A program made the translations under genes and the position numbers. A DNA stretch of 64,000 bases from Ignavibacteriota bacterium. Its GTDB lineage: Bacteria; Bacteroidota; Ignavibacteria; UBA10030; UBA6906. Shown here piece after piece: positions 27,198 to 35,364 of this stretch. The notes under the pieces were generated by a model. That model searched no databases and was not told the DNA's origin. It saw nothing but the letters and a program-made list of their open reading frames with translations. Location of the stretch: positions 181,114-245,113 of the forward strand of contig JADJHP010000007.1 of assembly GCA_016707525.1 (NCBI GenBank), written 5' to 3'. Within the stretch, counting starts at the first letter, position 1, and each line of letters opens with the position of its first letter.

Positions 27198-27212
27198 TGC
27201 ACACGATGTGCA
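27198..27212. promoter_or_regulatory. 15-bp inverted repeat upstream of the exported glycosidase gene
   Basis: TGCACA-CGA-TGTGCA is a perfect inverted repeat centred about 41 bases before ATG 27246 and just upstream of TTGAAC, a possible -35. It may be an operator for a dimeric regulator. Confidence 0.35.
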
Positions 27213-27245
27213 CATTGAACCTGACACGAACGTGATACCGCCCGC

Positions 27246-29027
27246 ATGGTGCTTTTCCGACATACCGCTGTCCTGATCCTCCTGGCCGTCCTCCCCGCGG
27301 GCGCATTCTCCGCATCCAATTCCCGTCCCATCGCCCCCCCGAAGACCGAACTGCGCGCGATCTGGGTGACCACGGCCGCAGGGCTGGACTGGCCCCACTC
27401 CACCGACCGGCGCCAGCAACAGCAGTCGCTCCGCACCATCGTGCTCACCGCCAAAGAGATGGGGTTCAACACGATCTTCTTCCAGGTGCGCCCCCGCGGC
27501 GATACCTACTTCCGTTCAAAATTCGAGCCGTGGGCCGATCGCCTGACAGGCACGATCGGTAAAGACCCCGGATGGGATCCACTCGCGATGCTCCTCGCCG
27601 TGGCCCATGCCGAAGGCATGGACGTCCACGCCTGGGTCAACGTCTTCAAGATCCGCGGCCCCAACCCGGTCGGCGAAAGCACTCCCCGCCACCCATCACG
27701 CGCACTGGCTGCATGGTGCGTGGAGGATGCCGGCGAGATCTGGCTCGACCCCGGACGCCCCGAAGTGCGCACGTATCTTCTCAACGTCGTGATGGACCTC
27801 GTGCGTTCCTACGATATCGACGGCCTCAATTTCGATTTCATCCGCTACCCCGGCCATCGGTTCGACGACGCGGAGACCTATGCGCGGTATGGCAAGGGCA
27901 TGGCACTCAACGATTGGCGCCGCGCGAACATCACCGCGTTCGTGCGGGATGCGTACAAGCAGGCGACGGCAGCGAAGCCACGGCTACGCGTCGGTTCCTC
28001 GCCCCTCGGCGTGTACCGCAGCGATGCCAACGGCGACCGCCGCGGAAGCTACTACTGGGTGTTCCAGGATTCCTATGGGTGGCTCAAGGAAGGGATCCAC
28101 GACTATGTGTCGCCGCAGATCTACTGGATGAATGAACCGTGGAACCGCGAACCGCCATTTCACCGTGTGGTGAAGGACTGGAAAGGATTGACCGGCGGGC
28201 GCCACGTGTATCCCGGCATCGCTGCCTACCGTCCGGAGATCCAGAAGGACCTCGGCGCATACATCGACACCGTGCGGTCGTCGGAGCTGCACGGACAGGT
28301 GTTCTTCCGCTGGGAGAATATGATCGAGCCCGGTGCGCGCACGAACCGCTACCGGATGCCGGCCAACATCCCGGCGATGCCATGGAAGGATCCCGTCCCG
28401 CCGATGCCGGTCACGGACCTGGCCGTCGAGGAGCCCTCACCGGGGATCTACCGCCTGCGTTGGACGATGCCCCCGCCTGCCGACGATGGCGATACGGCGG
28501 CGTACTACAATGTGTACCGTTGGACGAACGCACAGATCCCGATGCATCTCCCGGAGTCGCGGATCGCGATCACACGCCCCGGGACGCACTCCCTTGTTGA
28601 CTCGACCCACTCCGATGGGAAGTCGCGGTACTATTACGCCGTCACGGCATTCGACCGCTCTCACAACGAAAGCGCCCCGTCCCCGGTCATTTGCAGCGTC
28701 ACGGAGCAGGTCATGGGGCCGGCACTCGCACCGCTCCCTCCGACCCCACCCAAACCCGTGACGCTCGGCGTCACGATCGAGCATTCCACGGGACGGCCGA
28801 CGCTGGTGCAGTATTCGATCCCGGAACGTACACGGGTGGCAGTGGACATCATCCGCCGCCGCGAGGGGATCCCCGATACGCTGCAATCCATGCTCGTCCG
28901 CGCGGTGCAGGACGGGGGTACCTACTCCGTCTCGCTCGACGGCATCCCTCTCGATCCGGGCGCCTACACGATCCGGCTCACCACCAGCGAGAAGAGCATC
29001 GAGCAGCAGATCCGGGTGGGACAGTAA
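27246..29027 (+). CDS. Exported family 10-like glycosylhydrolase (GHL10/UPF0748)
   Basis: 593 residues with signal peptide MVLFRHTAVLILLAVLPAGAF. Residues about 30-380 form the GHL10 barrel: ELRAIWVTTAAGLDWP, LTAKEMGFNTIFFQVRPRGDTYF, LLAVAHAEGMDVHAWVNVF, DIDGLNFDFIRYPGHRFDD, GIHDYVSPQIYWMNEPW and VYPGIAAYRPEI. A fibronectin type III-like domain follows (about 395-490), then a C-terminal beta domain (TIEHSTGRPTLVQYSI) that ends without a clear sorting motif. The barrel is thought to cut glycan or peptidoglycan chains. The gene is alone on the plus strand, divergent from radA. No clear ribosome binding site is seen. Confidence 0.9.
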   Translation: MVLFRHTAVLILLAVLPAGAFSASNSRPIAPPKTELRAIWVTTAAGLDWPHSTDRRQQQQSLRTIVLTAKEMGFNTIFFQVRPRGDTYFRSKFEPWADRLTGTIGKDPGWDPLAMLLAVAHAEGMDVHAWVNVFKIRGPNPVGESTPRHPSRALAAWCVEDAGEIWLDPGRPEVRTYLLNVVMDLVRSYDIDGLNFDFIRYPGHRFDDAETYARYGKGMALNDWRRANITAFVRDAYKQATAAKPRLRVGSSPLGVYRSDANGDRRGSYYWVFQDSYGWLKEGIHDYVSPQIYWMNEPWNREPPFHRVVKDWKGLTGGRHVYPGIAAYRPEIQKDLGAYIDTVRSSELHGQVFFRWENMIEPGARTNRYRMPANIPAMPWKDPVPPMPVTDLAVEEPSPGIYRLRWTMPPPADDGDTAAYYNVYRWTNAQIPMHLPESRIAITRPGTHSLVDSTHSDGKSRYYYAVTAFDRSHNESAPSPVICSVTEQVMGPALAPLPPTPPKPVTLGVTIEHSTGRPTLVQYSIPERTRVAVDIIRRREGIPDTLQSMLVRAVQDGGTYSVSLDGIPLDPGAYTIRLTTSEKSIEQQIRVGQ

Positions 29028-29096
29028 GAAAGGAGGAGGGAAGAACGCAGTTGAGCTCTCTGTAGACTCTGTGACTTCCTTCCTTCCTCCTCCGCT

Positions 29097-30632
29097 TCAA
29101 CTCTTCGTACGCCGCGCCCTCAACGCCCTGTTCAACGTCTCCAGATACCCCCTCGCTGAACTCTCGATGACATCGGTGCTCACGCCCCGGCCATGGAACT
29201 CGTCGCCGTCGATGCGCACACGCACGAACACCTCCACAAGCGCGTCGCCACCACCACTCACCGCTTTCGTCAGATATTCGGTCAACTCCCCGCTGATCCC
29301 CGTCGCCTTCCCGATCGCACGATAGGCAGCATCCACCGGGCCGTCGCCTGTCGCGGTTTCCCGGAACCGCTCACTCCCCCGACGGATCTCCACCGTGGCC
29401 TCGGGGCGCAACCGTGTGCCGCTGTGCACCTGCAGCATCTCCAGGTGGAACTGGTTCTCCGTGTCATCCCCGCCGCCGCCAAACAGCGCGAACAGGTCCT
29501 CGTCCAGCACTTCGTGCTTCTGCTCCGCAAGCTGCTTGAAGAGCGGGAACACGCGCGCAAGATCGTCCGCGGTGAGCGTGCAACCCAGCTCCGCATAGCG
29601 TGCCTGCAACGCAGCAGCATCGCTCTCCGTGCCAAGCACCGTATGCTCTTCTATCATGCCCACGAGTCCGGGGGTGAGGCGGCGCGTCGAGCCATGCGCC
29701 GCGCTCCCCGTCTGGCCGGACGCATGGAACACGCCGGCCCCGACGATCGGCTTCATGCGCGGCACGGGCATGCCGGTCATGCGCCCCACCAGGCGACTGG
29801 CGGCAGCGAGTTCTTCCGTATGGAGATCGGTGGTGCATCCCCAGTACCCCGGATTGACCCAGGCTGCAAGGGCGACCTCTTCGAGCGGCGCGATCCCTGC
29901 CCGTTCCCCGACCCCATGCATGCTGCAGACGATCTCGCGTGCGCCCGAACGGACCGCACTGAGGCTGTTCGCCACCGCAAGGCCGAGGTCGTTGCGACAG
30001 AGGGCTCCAAGGACGACATCCTCGGCACCGGAGAGCCGTTCACGCACGGCACGGAACATGGCCCCGAAGTTCTCGGGCAGCGCATACCCCTCGCCGTCGG
30101 CAAGCACGATGGTCGTGGCACCGGCACCGACGGCACGATAGACGTACTGCAGCAGTTCCTCCGGAGAGAATGATGTCGCCTGCGTGAAGTGGACCGACAC
30201 ATCGGCACAGTGGTCGGTGGCAGCACTGACGCCTTCCTGCACGCTGGCGAGCGCCCGGTCCTTCTCCTCCTGCGGGAGTCCTCCGCACGCATCCACGATC
30301 ACACAGAGCCGCGGCATGCGCGCGCCCTGCAACGCCTCCCACGCACGGTCGACGTGCGCCCGGATGGGCCGGCAGCGCGCACTCACACCGCACTGCCCGA
30401 TCGTCCCCGCGATAAGGCGGACCGCCTCAAAATCTTCCCCCGATGCCATGGGCTCACCCGCATCGATGGTGCTCACACACAGCCGTTCGATCTGCCGCGC
30501 GATGCGCAGCTTCTCCTCCGGGTTCATCGCACACCCCGGCACCTTCTCACCCTCCCCGATCGTCGCGTCGTGGATCTTCAATGTATCATTCATGGAGAGC
30601 CCCCGCGCATGCACCCCGCCGGCGGTGGTCAT
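29097..30632 (-). CDS. LeuA/homocitrate-synthase-like protein lacking metal-site residues
   Basis: 511 residues (498 if ATG 30593 is used, which fits homologues; ATG 30632 overlaps the cimA stop). The fold is that of alpha-isopropylmalate synthase: an N-terminal DRE-TIM barrel and a C-terminal LeuA regulatory domain (HLEMLQVHSGTRLRPEATVEI to SSARGYLETLNRAL). Key residues differ from real enzymes: DTTLRDG is DATIGEG (catalytic Arg and metal Asp lost), the HxH metal pair before NDLG is LCR, and the NG of NGxGER is HG. GVGERAG and LAVANSLSAV remain. It is probably not a catalyst; it may form a regulatory complex with CimA. It follows cimA with a 4-base overlap. Confidence 0.85.
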   Translation of the reverse strand: MTTAGGVHARGLSMNDTLKIHDATIGEGEKVPGCAMNPEEKLRIARQIERLCVSTIDAGEPMASGEDFEAVRLIAGTIGQCGVSARCRPIRAHVDRAWEALQGARMPRLCVIVDACGGLPQEEKDRALASVQEGVSAATDHCADVSVHFTQATSFSPEELLQYVYRAVGAGATTIVLADGEGYALPENFGAMFRAVRERLSGAEDVVLGALCRNDLGLAVANSLSAVRSGAREIVCSMHGVGERAGIAPLEEVALAAWVNPGYWGCTTDLHTEELAAASRLVGRMTGMPVPRMKPIVGAGVFHASGQTGSAAHGSTRRLTPGLVGMIEEHTVLGTESDAAALQARYAELGCTLTADDLARVFPLFKQLAEQKHEVLDEDLFALFGGGGDDTENQFHLEMLQVHSGTRLRPEATVEIRRGSERFRETATGDGPVDAAYRAIGKATGISGELTEYLTKAVSGGGDALVEVFVRVRIDGDEFHGRGVSTDVIESSARGYLETLNRALRARRTKS

Positions 30633-32200
30633 TGGCCTTCCGCCTTCGGCGCGACCACAAGCAGCCCGTATTCCACGCTGTCCACGAGCGCACGCCAGCT
30701 CGCTTCGATGATGTTCGCGCTCGCCCCCACGGTGCTCCAGCGGTTCACGCCGTCCTGCATGTCGATGAGCACGCGCGTGATCGCTTCGGTGCCGTTGTGG
30801 CTGTCCAGGATACGTACCTTGTAGTCCGCGAGGTGGAACCGCTCGATCGCCGGATAGTGCGGCGCCAGGGCCTTGCGCAACGCACGGTCGAGGGCGTTCA
30901 CCGGCCCGTTCCCCTCCGCGGCTGTATGCGCGAGCTCGCCCTTGACGCGGATCTTCACCGTCGCCTCGGCGAACGTTCCGCGCCCTTCACGGTGCTCGAC
31001 GTTCGCGACATGGTCCACAAGTTCAAAGAGCGGGACATATGCGGGGTTCTGGCGCTTCAGCATCATCGCCACGGACGCTTCGGCGGATTCGAACGAGAAG
31101 CCGCGCGATTCGAGTTCCTTGATCTCGGACAGCACGTTGGAGATCGCCGCTTCCTTGTGCCCTTCCAGTCCGTGCTCCTCGGCCTTCGCCACCACGTTGC
31201 CGCGGCCGGAGAGCTCGGAGACGACGATGCGCATCTGGTTCCCCACCACCTCGGGGTCGCAATGCTGGTACGACTTCGTCGTGCGGCGCATCGCCGCAAC
31301 ATGGATACCGCCTTTATGGGCGAAGGCGGATTTCCCGACGAACGGCAGATGCTCGTCCGGCGCGAGGTTCGCGATCTCCGCCACGAAGTGCGAGATGTCC
31401 GTGAGCTGCGCGAGCTTTCCTTCGGGTAGGCACCGCTCGCCCAGCTTGAGTTCGAGGTCTGCCATCACGGAGACGAGGTTCGCGTTGCCGCACCGTTCGC
31501 CATACCCGTTGATCGTTCCCTGCACCTGCGTTGCACCGGCGCGCACCGCGGCGAGCGAGTTGCTCACGGCACATTCACCGTCGTTGTGGCAATGGATGCC
31601 CAGCTCGCCGCTCACCTGCGCACGCACGGTGCGGACCACGGCCTCGATGTCCCACGGCAGGCTGCCGCCGTTGGTGTCGCACAGGATCACCACCTCCGCG
31701 CCGCCCGCGAACGCCGCCTTCACCGTGCGGAGGGCATAGTCCGCGTCTTCCTTGTAGCCGTCGAAGAAATGTTCCGCGTCGTAGAAGACCCGCCGTCCCC
31801 GGGAAGCAAGATACGCGACGCTCTGTTCGATGATACGCAGGTTCTCTTCCGGTTCGGTGCGGAGCACTTCGCGCACATGGAGCATGGAGGTCTTGCCCAC
31901 TACAGTGCAGACCGGCGTTCCGGCGTCGAGGAGTGCGATCACGTTCGGGTCCGTGGCGGGGTCGCCGCCCACACGGCAGGTGGAGCCGAACGATGCGATG
32001 GCGGCATGTTTCCACTTCATCGTGGCTGCACGCTGAAAGAATTCCACGTCCTTCGGGTTCGAGCCGGGCCATCCGCCTTCAATGAAGGCCACACCCAGGT
32101 CGTCGAGCCGCTGCGCGATGCGGATCTTGTCGTCACAGGACAATGAGATCCCTTCGCGCTGGGTCCCATCCCGAAGCGTGGTATCATAGATGCTGATCAT
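30629..32200 (-). CDS. cimA: (R)-Citramalate synthase CimA
   Basis: 523 residues. The active-site start YDTTLRDGTQREGISLS holds the catalytic Arg and metal Asp; FIEGGWPGSNPKD is typical of CimA; GIHCHNDGECAVSNSLAAV gives the metal HxH pair and INGYGERCGNANL the metal Asn. AFAHKGGIHVAAM and a complete LeuA-type regulatory domain (KIRVKGELAHTAAEGNGPVNALD) follow. The enzyme condenses pyruvate and acetyl-CoA to citramalate, the threonine-independent entry to isoleucine. GGAGG precedes ATG 32200. A long structured leader with an Ile/Leu-rich small ORF lies upstream, suggesting attenuation or leader-based control. Confidence 0.95.
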   Translation of the reverse strand: MISIYDTTLRDGTQREGISLSCDDKIRIAQRLDDLGVAFIEGGWPGSNPKDVEFFQRAATMKWKHAAIASFGSTCRVGGDPATDPNVIALLDAGTPVCTVVGKTSMLHVREVLRTEPEENLRIIEQSVAYLASRGRRVFYDAEHFFDGYKEDADYALRTVKAAFAGGAEVVILCDTNGGSLPWDIEAVVRTVRAQVSGELGIHCHNDGECAVSNSLAAVRAGATQVQGTINGYGERCGNANLVSVMADLELKLGERCLPEGKLAQLTDISHFVAEIANLAPDEHLPFVGKSAFAHKGGIHVAAMRRTTKSYQHCDPEVVGNQMRIVVSELSGRGNVVAKAEEHGLEGHKEAAISNVLSEIKELESRGFSFESAEASVAMMLKRQNPAYVPLFELVDHVANVEHREGRGTFAEATVKIRVKGELAHTAAEGNGPVNALDRALRKALAPHYPAIERFHLADYKVRILDSHNGTEAITRVLIDMQDGVNRWSTVGASANIIEASWRALVDSVEYGLLVVAPKAEGQ

Positions 32201-32261
32201 CGCAACTCCTCCATGGTGATGATGCTGCTGTTGTCGTGACAGAACACAACCGCCCGCTGCT

Positions 32262-32333
32262 CACCAGAGGCGAACCGTGCAGTGACCGTTACAGGAATAT
32301 CGTGTGGAGGGTGTGCGCTGCCGTCCTCTGGTG
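32262..32333 (-). promoter_or_regulatory. cimA: Leader stem close to cimA
   Basis: A 9-bp perfect inverted pair (CACCAGAGG 32262-32270 / CCTCTGGTG 32325-32333) encloses 54 bases and ends about 60 bases before the cimA start. It could pair differently when the upstream small ORF is translated. No T-run follows, so a classic terminator is not shown. Confidence 0.45.
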
Positions 32334-32339
32334 CCGCTG

Positions 32340-32486
32340 TCAGCCGATGCTATGAATCGACGGAGCGCCCAGGGGCAGGGAAAGCGCGGTAATTCGGATA
32401 TTGATCATGGAACGAACAACGCCGGGGAGGCGCTGGGAGCGCGCCTCCGGCCGCTGGAGCGTGGCGTTATGGACGTTGTTCTTCAT
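32340..32486 (-). CDS. Small Ile/Leu-rich leader ORF upstream of cimA
   Basis: 48 codons from ATG 32486 to TGA 32340, lying between the predicted promoter and cimA. The second half, MINIRITALSLPLGAPSIHSI, has eight Ile/Leu in about 21 residues. The ATG is only 16 bases after the -10 box, so translation could start close to the mRNA 5' end. As a leader peptide before an isoleucine-pathway gene it would make sense as a sensor of charged Ile/Leu tRNA. No ribosome binding site is visible, and it may be chance. Confidence 0.4.
   Translation of the reverse strand: MKNNVHNATLQRPEARSQRLPGVVRSMINIRITALSLPLGAPSIHSIG
32414..32481 (-). promoter_or_regulatory. cimA: Large nested hairpin in the cimA leader
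   Basis: Outer arms GAACAACG (32414-32421) and CGTTGTTC (32474-32481) pair perfectly, and an inner stem GGAGGCGC (32426-32433) / GCGCCTCC (32441-32448) with a 7-base loop sits inside. The hairpin overlaps the first half of the small leader ORF, so ribosome movement could open it. Confidence 0.5.
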
Positions 32487-32502
32487 GATGATGTCTGAAT
32501 AC

Positions 32503-32530
32503 AATATACGAGTCTGGCGGGCGATGTCAA
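32503..32530 (-). promoter_or_regulatory. Predicted promoter of the cimA operon
   Basis: Minus strand TTGACA (32530-32525), 16-bp spacer, TATATT (32508-32503): the strongest match in the window. It lies over 300 bases before the cimA start, leaving the structured leader transcribed. Confidence 0.7.
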
Positions 32531-32540
32531 GAAGAAAAGA

Positions 32541-33821
32541 TCATCGCACGCCGAGTGCCTGTACCAGGAACAGACTGAGCTCCGGCACGTACGTGATGAG
32601 GAGCAGGGCCAGAAGAAGGATGATCGTGAACGGTATCACCGACCGCACCACCGTGAAGACCGGTGTGTGGAACCGGAGGCTCGAAATGAACAGGTTCAGG
32701 CCGACCGGCGGCGTCAGGTACCCGATCTCCAGGTTCGCCAGGAAGATGATCCCGAGATGGACCGGATTGATCCCGTACGCGCTGGCGATCGGGACGACCA
32801 GCGGCACCACCACGATGATGGCCGAGAAGATATCCATCATCATGCCGACCACGATGAGGAACATATTCAGGACGATAAGGAACAGCACCGGACTGCTGAT
32901 GAAGGTCTTGGTGTATTCGAAGAGCTGCATCGGCACTTCTTCGTCCACCAGATAATTCGTCAGCCCCATGGCGGTGCCGATGATCATCAGGATCGCGCCG
33001 ACCAGCAGCATGCTCTCGCGCATGACGCGCGGCACGTCCGAGAAGAGCTTGATGTCTCTGTACACGAACACTTCCACGACAAGCACGTAGAACGCGGTCA
33101 CGGCAGCGGCTTCCGTGGCCGTGAACAGGCCGGAGTAGATGCCGCCGATGACAAGGACCGGAAGCGGGACCTCCCAGGCGGTGGCCCTCAGCGCAATGAA
33201 CACCTCGCGCCAGGAGAACGGGGTCCGCGGCACGCGTTGGACGATTCCCTGCCGGATGCTGTAGGCCCCCAGTGCGACCACCAGAATGAGACCCGGAATG
33301 ATACCGGCCGCGAAGAGCTGATCCACACTGATCTTCGCGATCACGGCATACAGGATCAGCGGGAGGCTCGGCGGGAACAACAGCCCCAGGCTTCCGGAGG
33401 TGGTGACGAGTCCGAGCGAGAACCGCTCGCCATACCGCTCATTGGTGAGGATCGGATACAGGAGCCCGCCCAGCGCAACGATGGTCACGCCGGAGGCGCC
33501 GGTGAACGCCGTGAACACCGCGCACGTGATGAGCGCAACAACACCGAGTCCGCCGGGGATCCAGCCGAACAGTGCACGGGAGAGATTCACAAGGCGCGTG
33601 GGCGCCTTGCTCTCCGCCAGCATATAGCCGGCGAAGGTGAAGAGAGGAATGGCAACGAGCGTGGGGTTGCTGCCGATGCGGTACAATTCCACGATCACCG
33701 CGGAAGCATCGATCTCCTGCGCGGTGAAGGCAAGCATCGCCGTTGCACCGATGATGGTGAACAGCGGCGCCCCGAAGAGCGCAAGAATGGCGAAGCCAGC
33801 AGCGATCAGCCAGGTACCCAT
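32541..33821 (-). CDS. dctM: TRAP transporter large permease subunit (DctM)
   Basis: 426 residues from ATG 33821, which follows AAGGGG and the dctQ stop by two bases; an upstream start is rejected. About twelve membrane segments, with family patterns GAPLFTIIGATAMLAF, RIGSNPTLVAIPLFTFAGYMLAES, TGASGVTIVALGGLLYPIL and MGLTNYLVDEEVP. The protein forms the sodium-driven channel of a TRAP uptake system together with DctQ and the binding protein DctP. C-terminus ends FLVQALGVR. Confidence 0.93.
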   Translation of the reverse strand: MGTWLIAAGFAILALFGAPLFTIIGATAMLAFTAQEIDASAVIVELYRIGSNPTLVAIPLFTFAGYMLAESKAPTRLVNLSRALFGWIPGGLGVVALITCAVFTAFTGASGVTIVALGGLLYPILTNERYGERFSLGLVTTSGSLGLLFPPSLPLILYAVIAKISVDQLFAAGIIPGLILVVALGAYSIRQGIVQRVPRTPFSWREVFIALRATAWEVPLPVLVIGGIYSGLFTATEAAAVTAFYVLVVEVFVYRDIKLFSDVPRVMRESMLLVGAILMIIGTAMGLTNYLVDEEVPMQLFEYTKTFISSPVLFLIVLNMFLIVVGMMMDIFSAIIVVVPLVVPIASAYGINPVHLGIIFLANLEIGYLTPPVGLNLFISSLRFHTPVFTVVRSVIPFTIILLLALLLITYVPELSLFLVQALGVR

Positions 33822-33823
33822 GG

Positions 33824-34327
33824 TCAGGCACCCCTTTCTGCCGGCGGGTGAACGGTCCACCAACCGTGCTCAACCACCTTCAATGCGAAGTGGAGCATGA
33901 TCATCACATACCCGGCAGGGATGATGGCCATCGCCGTCCAACCCGGAAGCCCGAGCACGAACTCGCCACCCGCTTCCATCTCCGCCGTCAGGAACGTCCA
34001 CGATGCCACCGCAAGGTAATAGCAGACGATGGTCCCGAAGAGATGCGTGATCGCCGCCGACGCATGCTTGACGCCTGGAGAGAGGAACTTGGTGAGCGCA
34101 TCGATGCTGATGTGCCGCCCCTCGAACGCCGCCAGGGCGCCGCCGACGAAACCGGCCCAGAGGACCATATGGCGGACGATCGTATCGCCCCAGACCAATC
34201 CGGTGCCGAACACGTTCCGCAATACGACCTGCGCGAAGGCGAGCAGGACCATGGTGCCGAGGAAGATCACCAGCAGGACCGTCTCGGCCTTTGCCAGCCC
34301 ACGGTCAACGGCGAGGACATATCTCAT
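33824..34327 (-). CDS. dctQ: TRAP transporter small permease subunit (DctQ)
   Basis: 167 residues with four membrane helices (TVLLVIFLGTMVLLAFAQVVLRN, WAGFVGGALAAFEGRHISIDAL, IVCYYLAVASWTFL, MAIIPAGYVMIMLHFALKVVEH). RNVFGTGLVWGDTIVRHMVLW and the GRHISID part are typical of DctQ. It assembles with DctM in the inner membrane. The ATG overlaps the dctP stop (TAATG), so it is translated by coupling. Confidence 0.93.
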   Translation of the reverse strand: MRYVLAVDRGLAKAETVLLVIFLGTMVLLAFAQVVLRNVFGTGLVWGDTIVRHMVLWAGFVGGALAAFEGRHISIDALTKFLSPGVKHASAAITHLFGTIVCYYLAVASWTFLTAEMEAGGEFVLGLPGWTAMAIIPAGYVMIMLHFALKVVEHGWWTVHPPAERGA

Positions 34328-35364
34328 TACTTTTTACCCCGCTGCGTTGCACGGAAATCGGCGATGGCCTTCTCGACGCGGTTCAGGAAATCCTGGTCGA
34401 ACAATTTTCCAACGAGCGACTGCCGCGCCTTCTTGCCGGTCGCGGCGAATTCCTTCAACATGTTCGGGTCGGCCACCTCCAGGATGGTGACGCCGTTCTT
34501 CCGCATCGTCTGGATCGCGGCGGCATTCTCATCGCGGCTCTTGCGCGTGAGCTCGCCCATGTACTTCCGGCCGTTCCTCAGAAGGATCTCCTGAAGGTCC
34601 GGCGGCAGCGTGTCGAACTTCTTCTTGGACACCACGACCGCACCCGAGGCATCCGCCAGCGGCACGTTCAGCATGTACTTCACACGCGTGTTCCATTGCA
34701 ACGCCACGGCAGCCAGCGGCGCCGTGTACGCACCATTGATCAGTCCGGTCTGCAGCGACGTGAGCACATCGGTCACCGACAGCGGAATGGGGCTGACGCC
34801 CAGCGACTGGAACGCGGCCGCGGCGATCGGATCGCCTTCCCATGCCCACATCTTCACGCCGTTCATATCGGCAACGGAGCGGACCGGCTTGTTGGTGAGC
34901 ACGTACACGAACCCGACCTCGGCCCAGCCCAGGTTCACAAAATCATTCTTCGCGAACTCCGCGTTCAGTTCCTGCTCGAAGGTCTTGAGGAAGAAGTCCA
35001 CTTCCGCCGGGTTCTCGAACAGGAACGGCGCATCGTGGATGCGCAGCTTCGACGAGATCTCGCCCACCCCCACACCGGTGATGCCGGCGCTGTGGAGCTG
35101 GCCGAGACGGATCTTGCGCATGACGTCCTTGTCCTCGCCCTGCACGCCGCCGGCATACAGCTTGAATCCCAGGCGCCCGCCGCTTTCCTTCCGGACCGCG
35201 GCATCGTATTCCCGCATGACGTTCAACCACGTCGTGCCGTCCGTGGCCAGCGTGGCGAACTTGATGGTGTACTGCTGTGCGGACACCGGGATGGCAGCAA
35301 TGATGGCCAGACACACGACGGCCATGATCTTCAGAAAATTCTTCACTCGATCTTCCTTTCTCAT
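34327..35364 (-). CDS. dctP: TRAP transporter substrate-binding protein (DctP)
   Basis: 345 residues with a signal peptide KNFLKIMAVVCLAIIAAIPV and cleavage after SAQ. The mature part starts YTIKFATLATDGTTWLNVMRE and continues with LYAGGVQGEDKDVMRKIRLGQLH and GVKMWAWEGDPIAAAAFQSLGVSPIPLSVTDVLTSLQTGLINGAYTA, the DctP fold. A GTG start at 35346 with GGAAG upstream is an alternative to ATG 35364. It captures an organic acid or related ligand in the periplasm; the ligand is unknown. It follows tatT (shared A in TGATG). Confidence 0.93.
   Translation of the reverse strand: MRKEDRVKNFLKIMAVVCLAIIAAIPVSAQQYTIKFATLATDGTTWLNVMREYDAAVRKESGGRLGFKLYAGGVQGEDKDVMRKIRLGQLHSAGITGVGVGEISSKLRIHDAPFLFENPAEVDFFLKTFEQELNAEFAKNDFVNLGWAEVGFVYVLTNKPVRSVADMNGVKMWAWEGDPIAAAAFQSLGVSPIPLSVTDVLTSLQTGLINGAYTAPLAAVALQWNTRVKYMLNVPLADASGAVVVSKKKFDTLPPDLQEILLRNGRKYMGELTRKSRDENAAAIQTMRKNGVTILEVADPNMLKEFAATGKKARQSLVGKLFDQDFLNRVEKAIADFRATQRGKK

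Noticed and set aside
32201..32540. T-box riboswitch
   Set aside because: No T-box sequence and no terminator/antiterminator pair with a T-run could be found.
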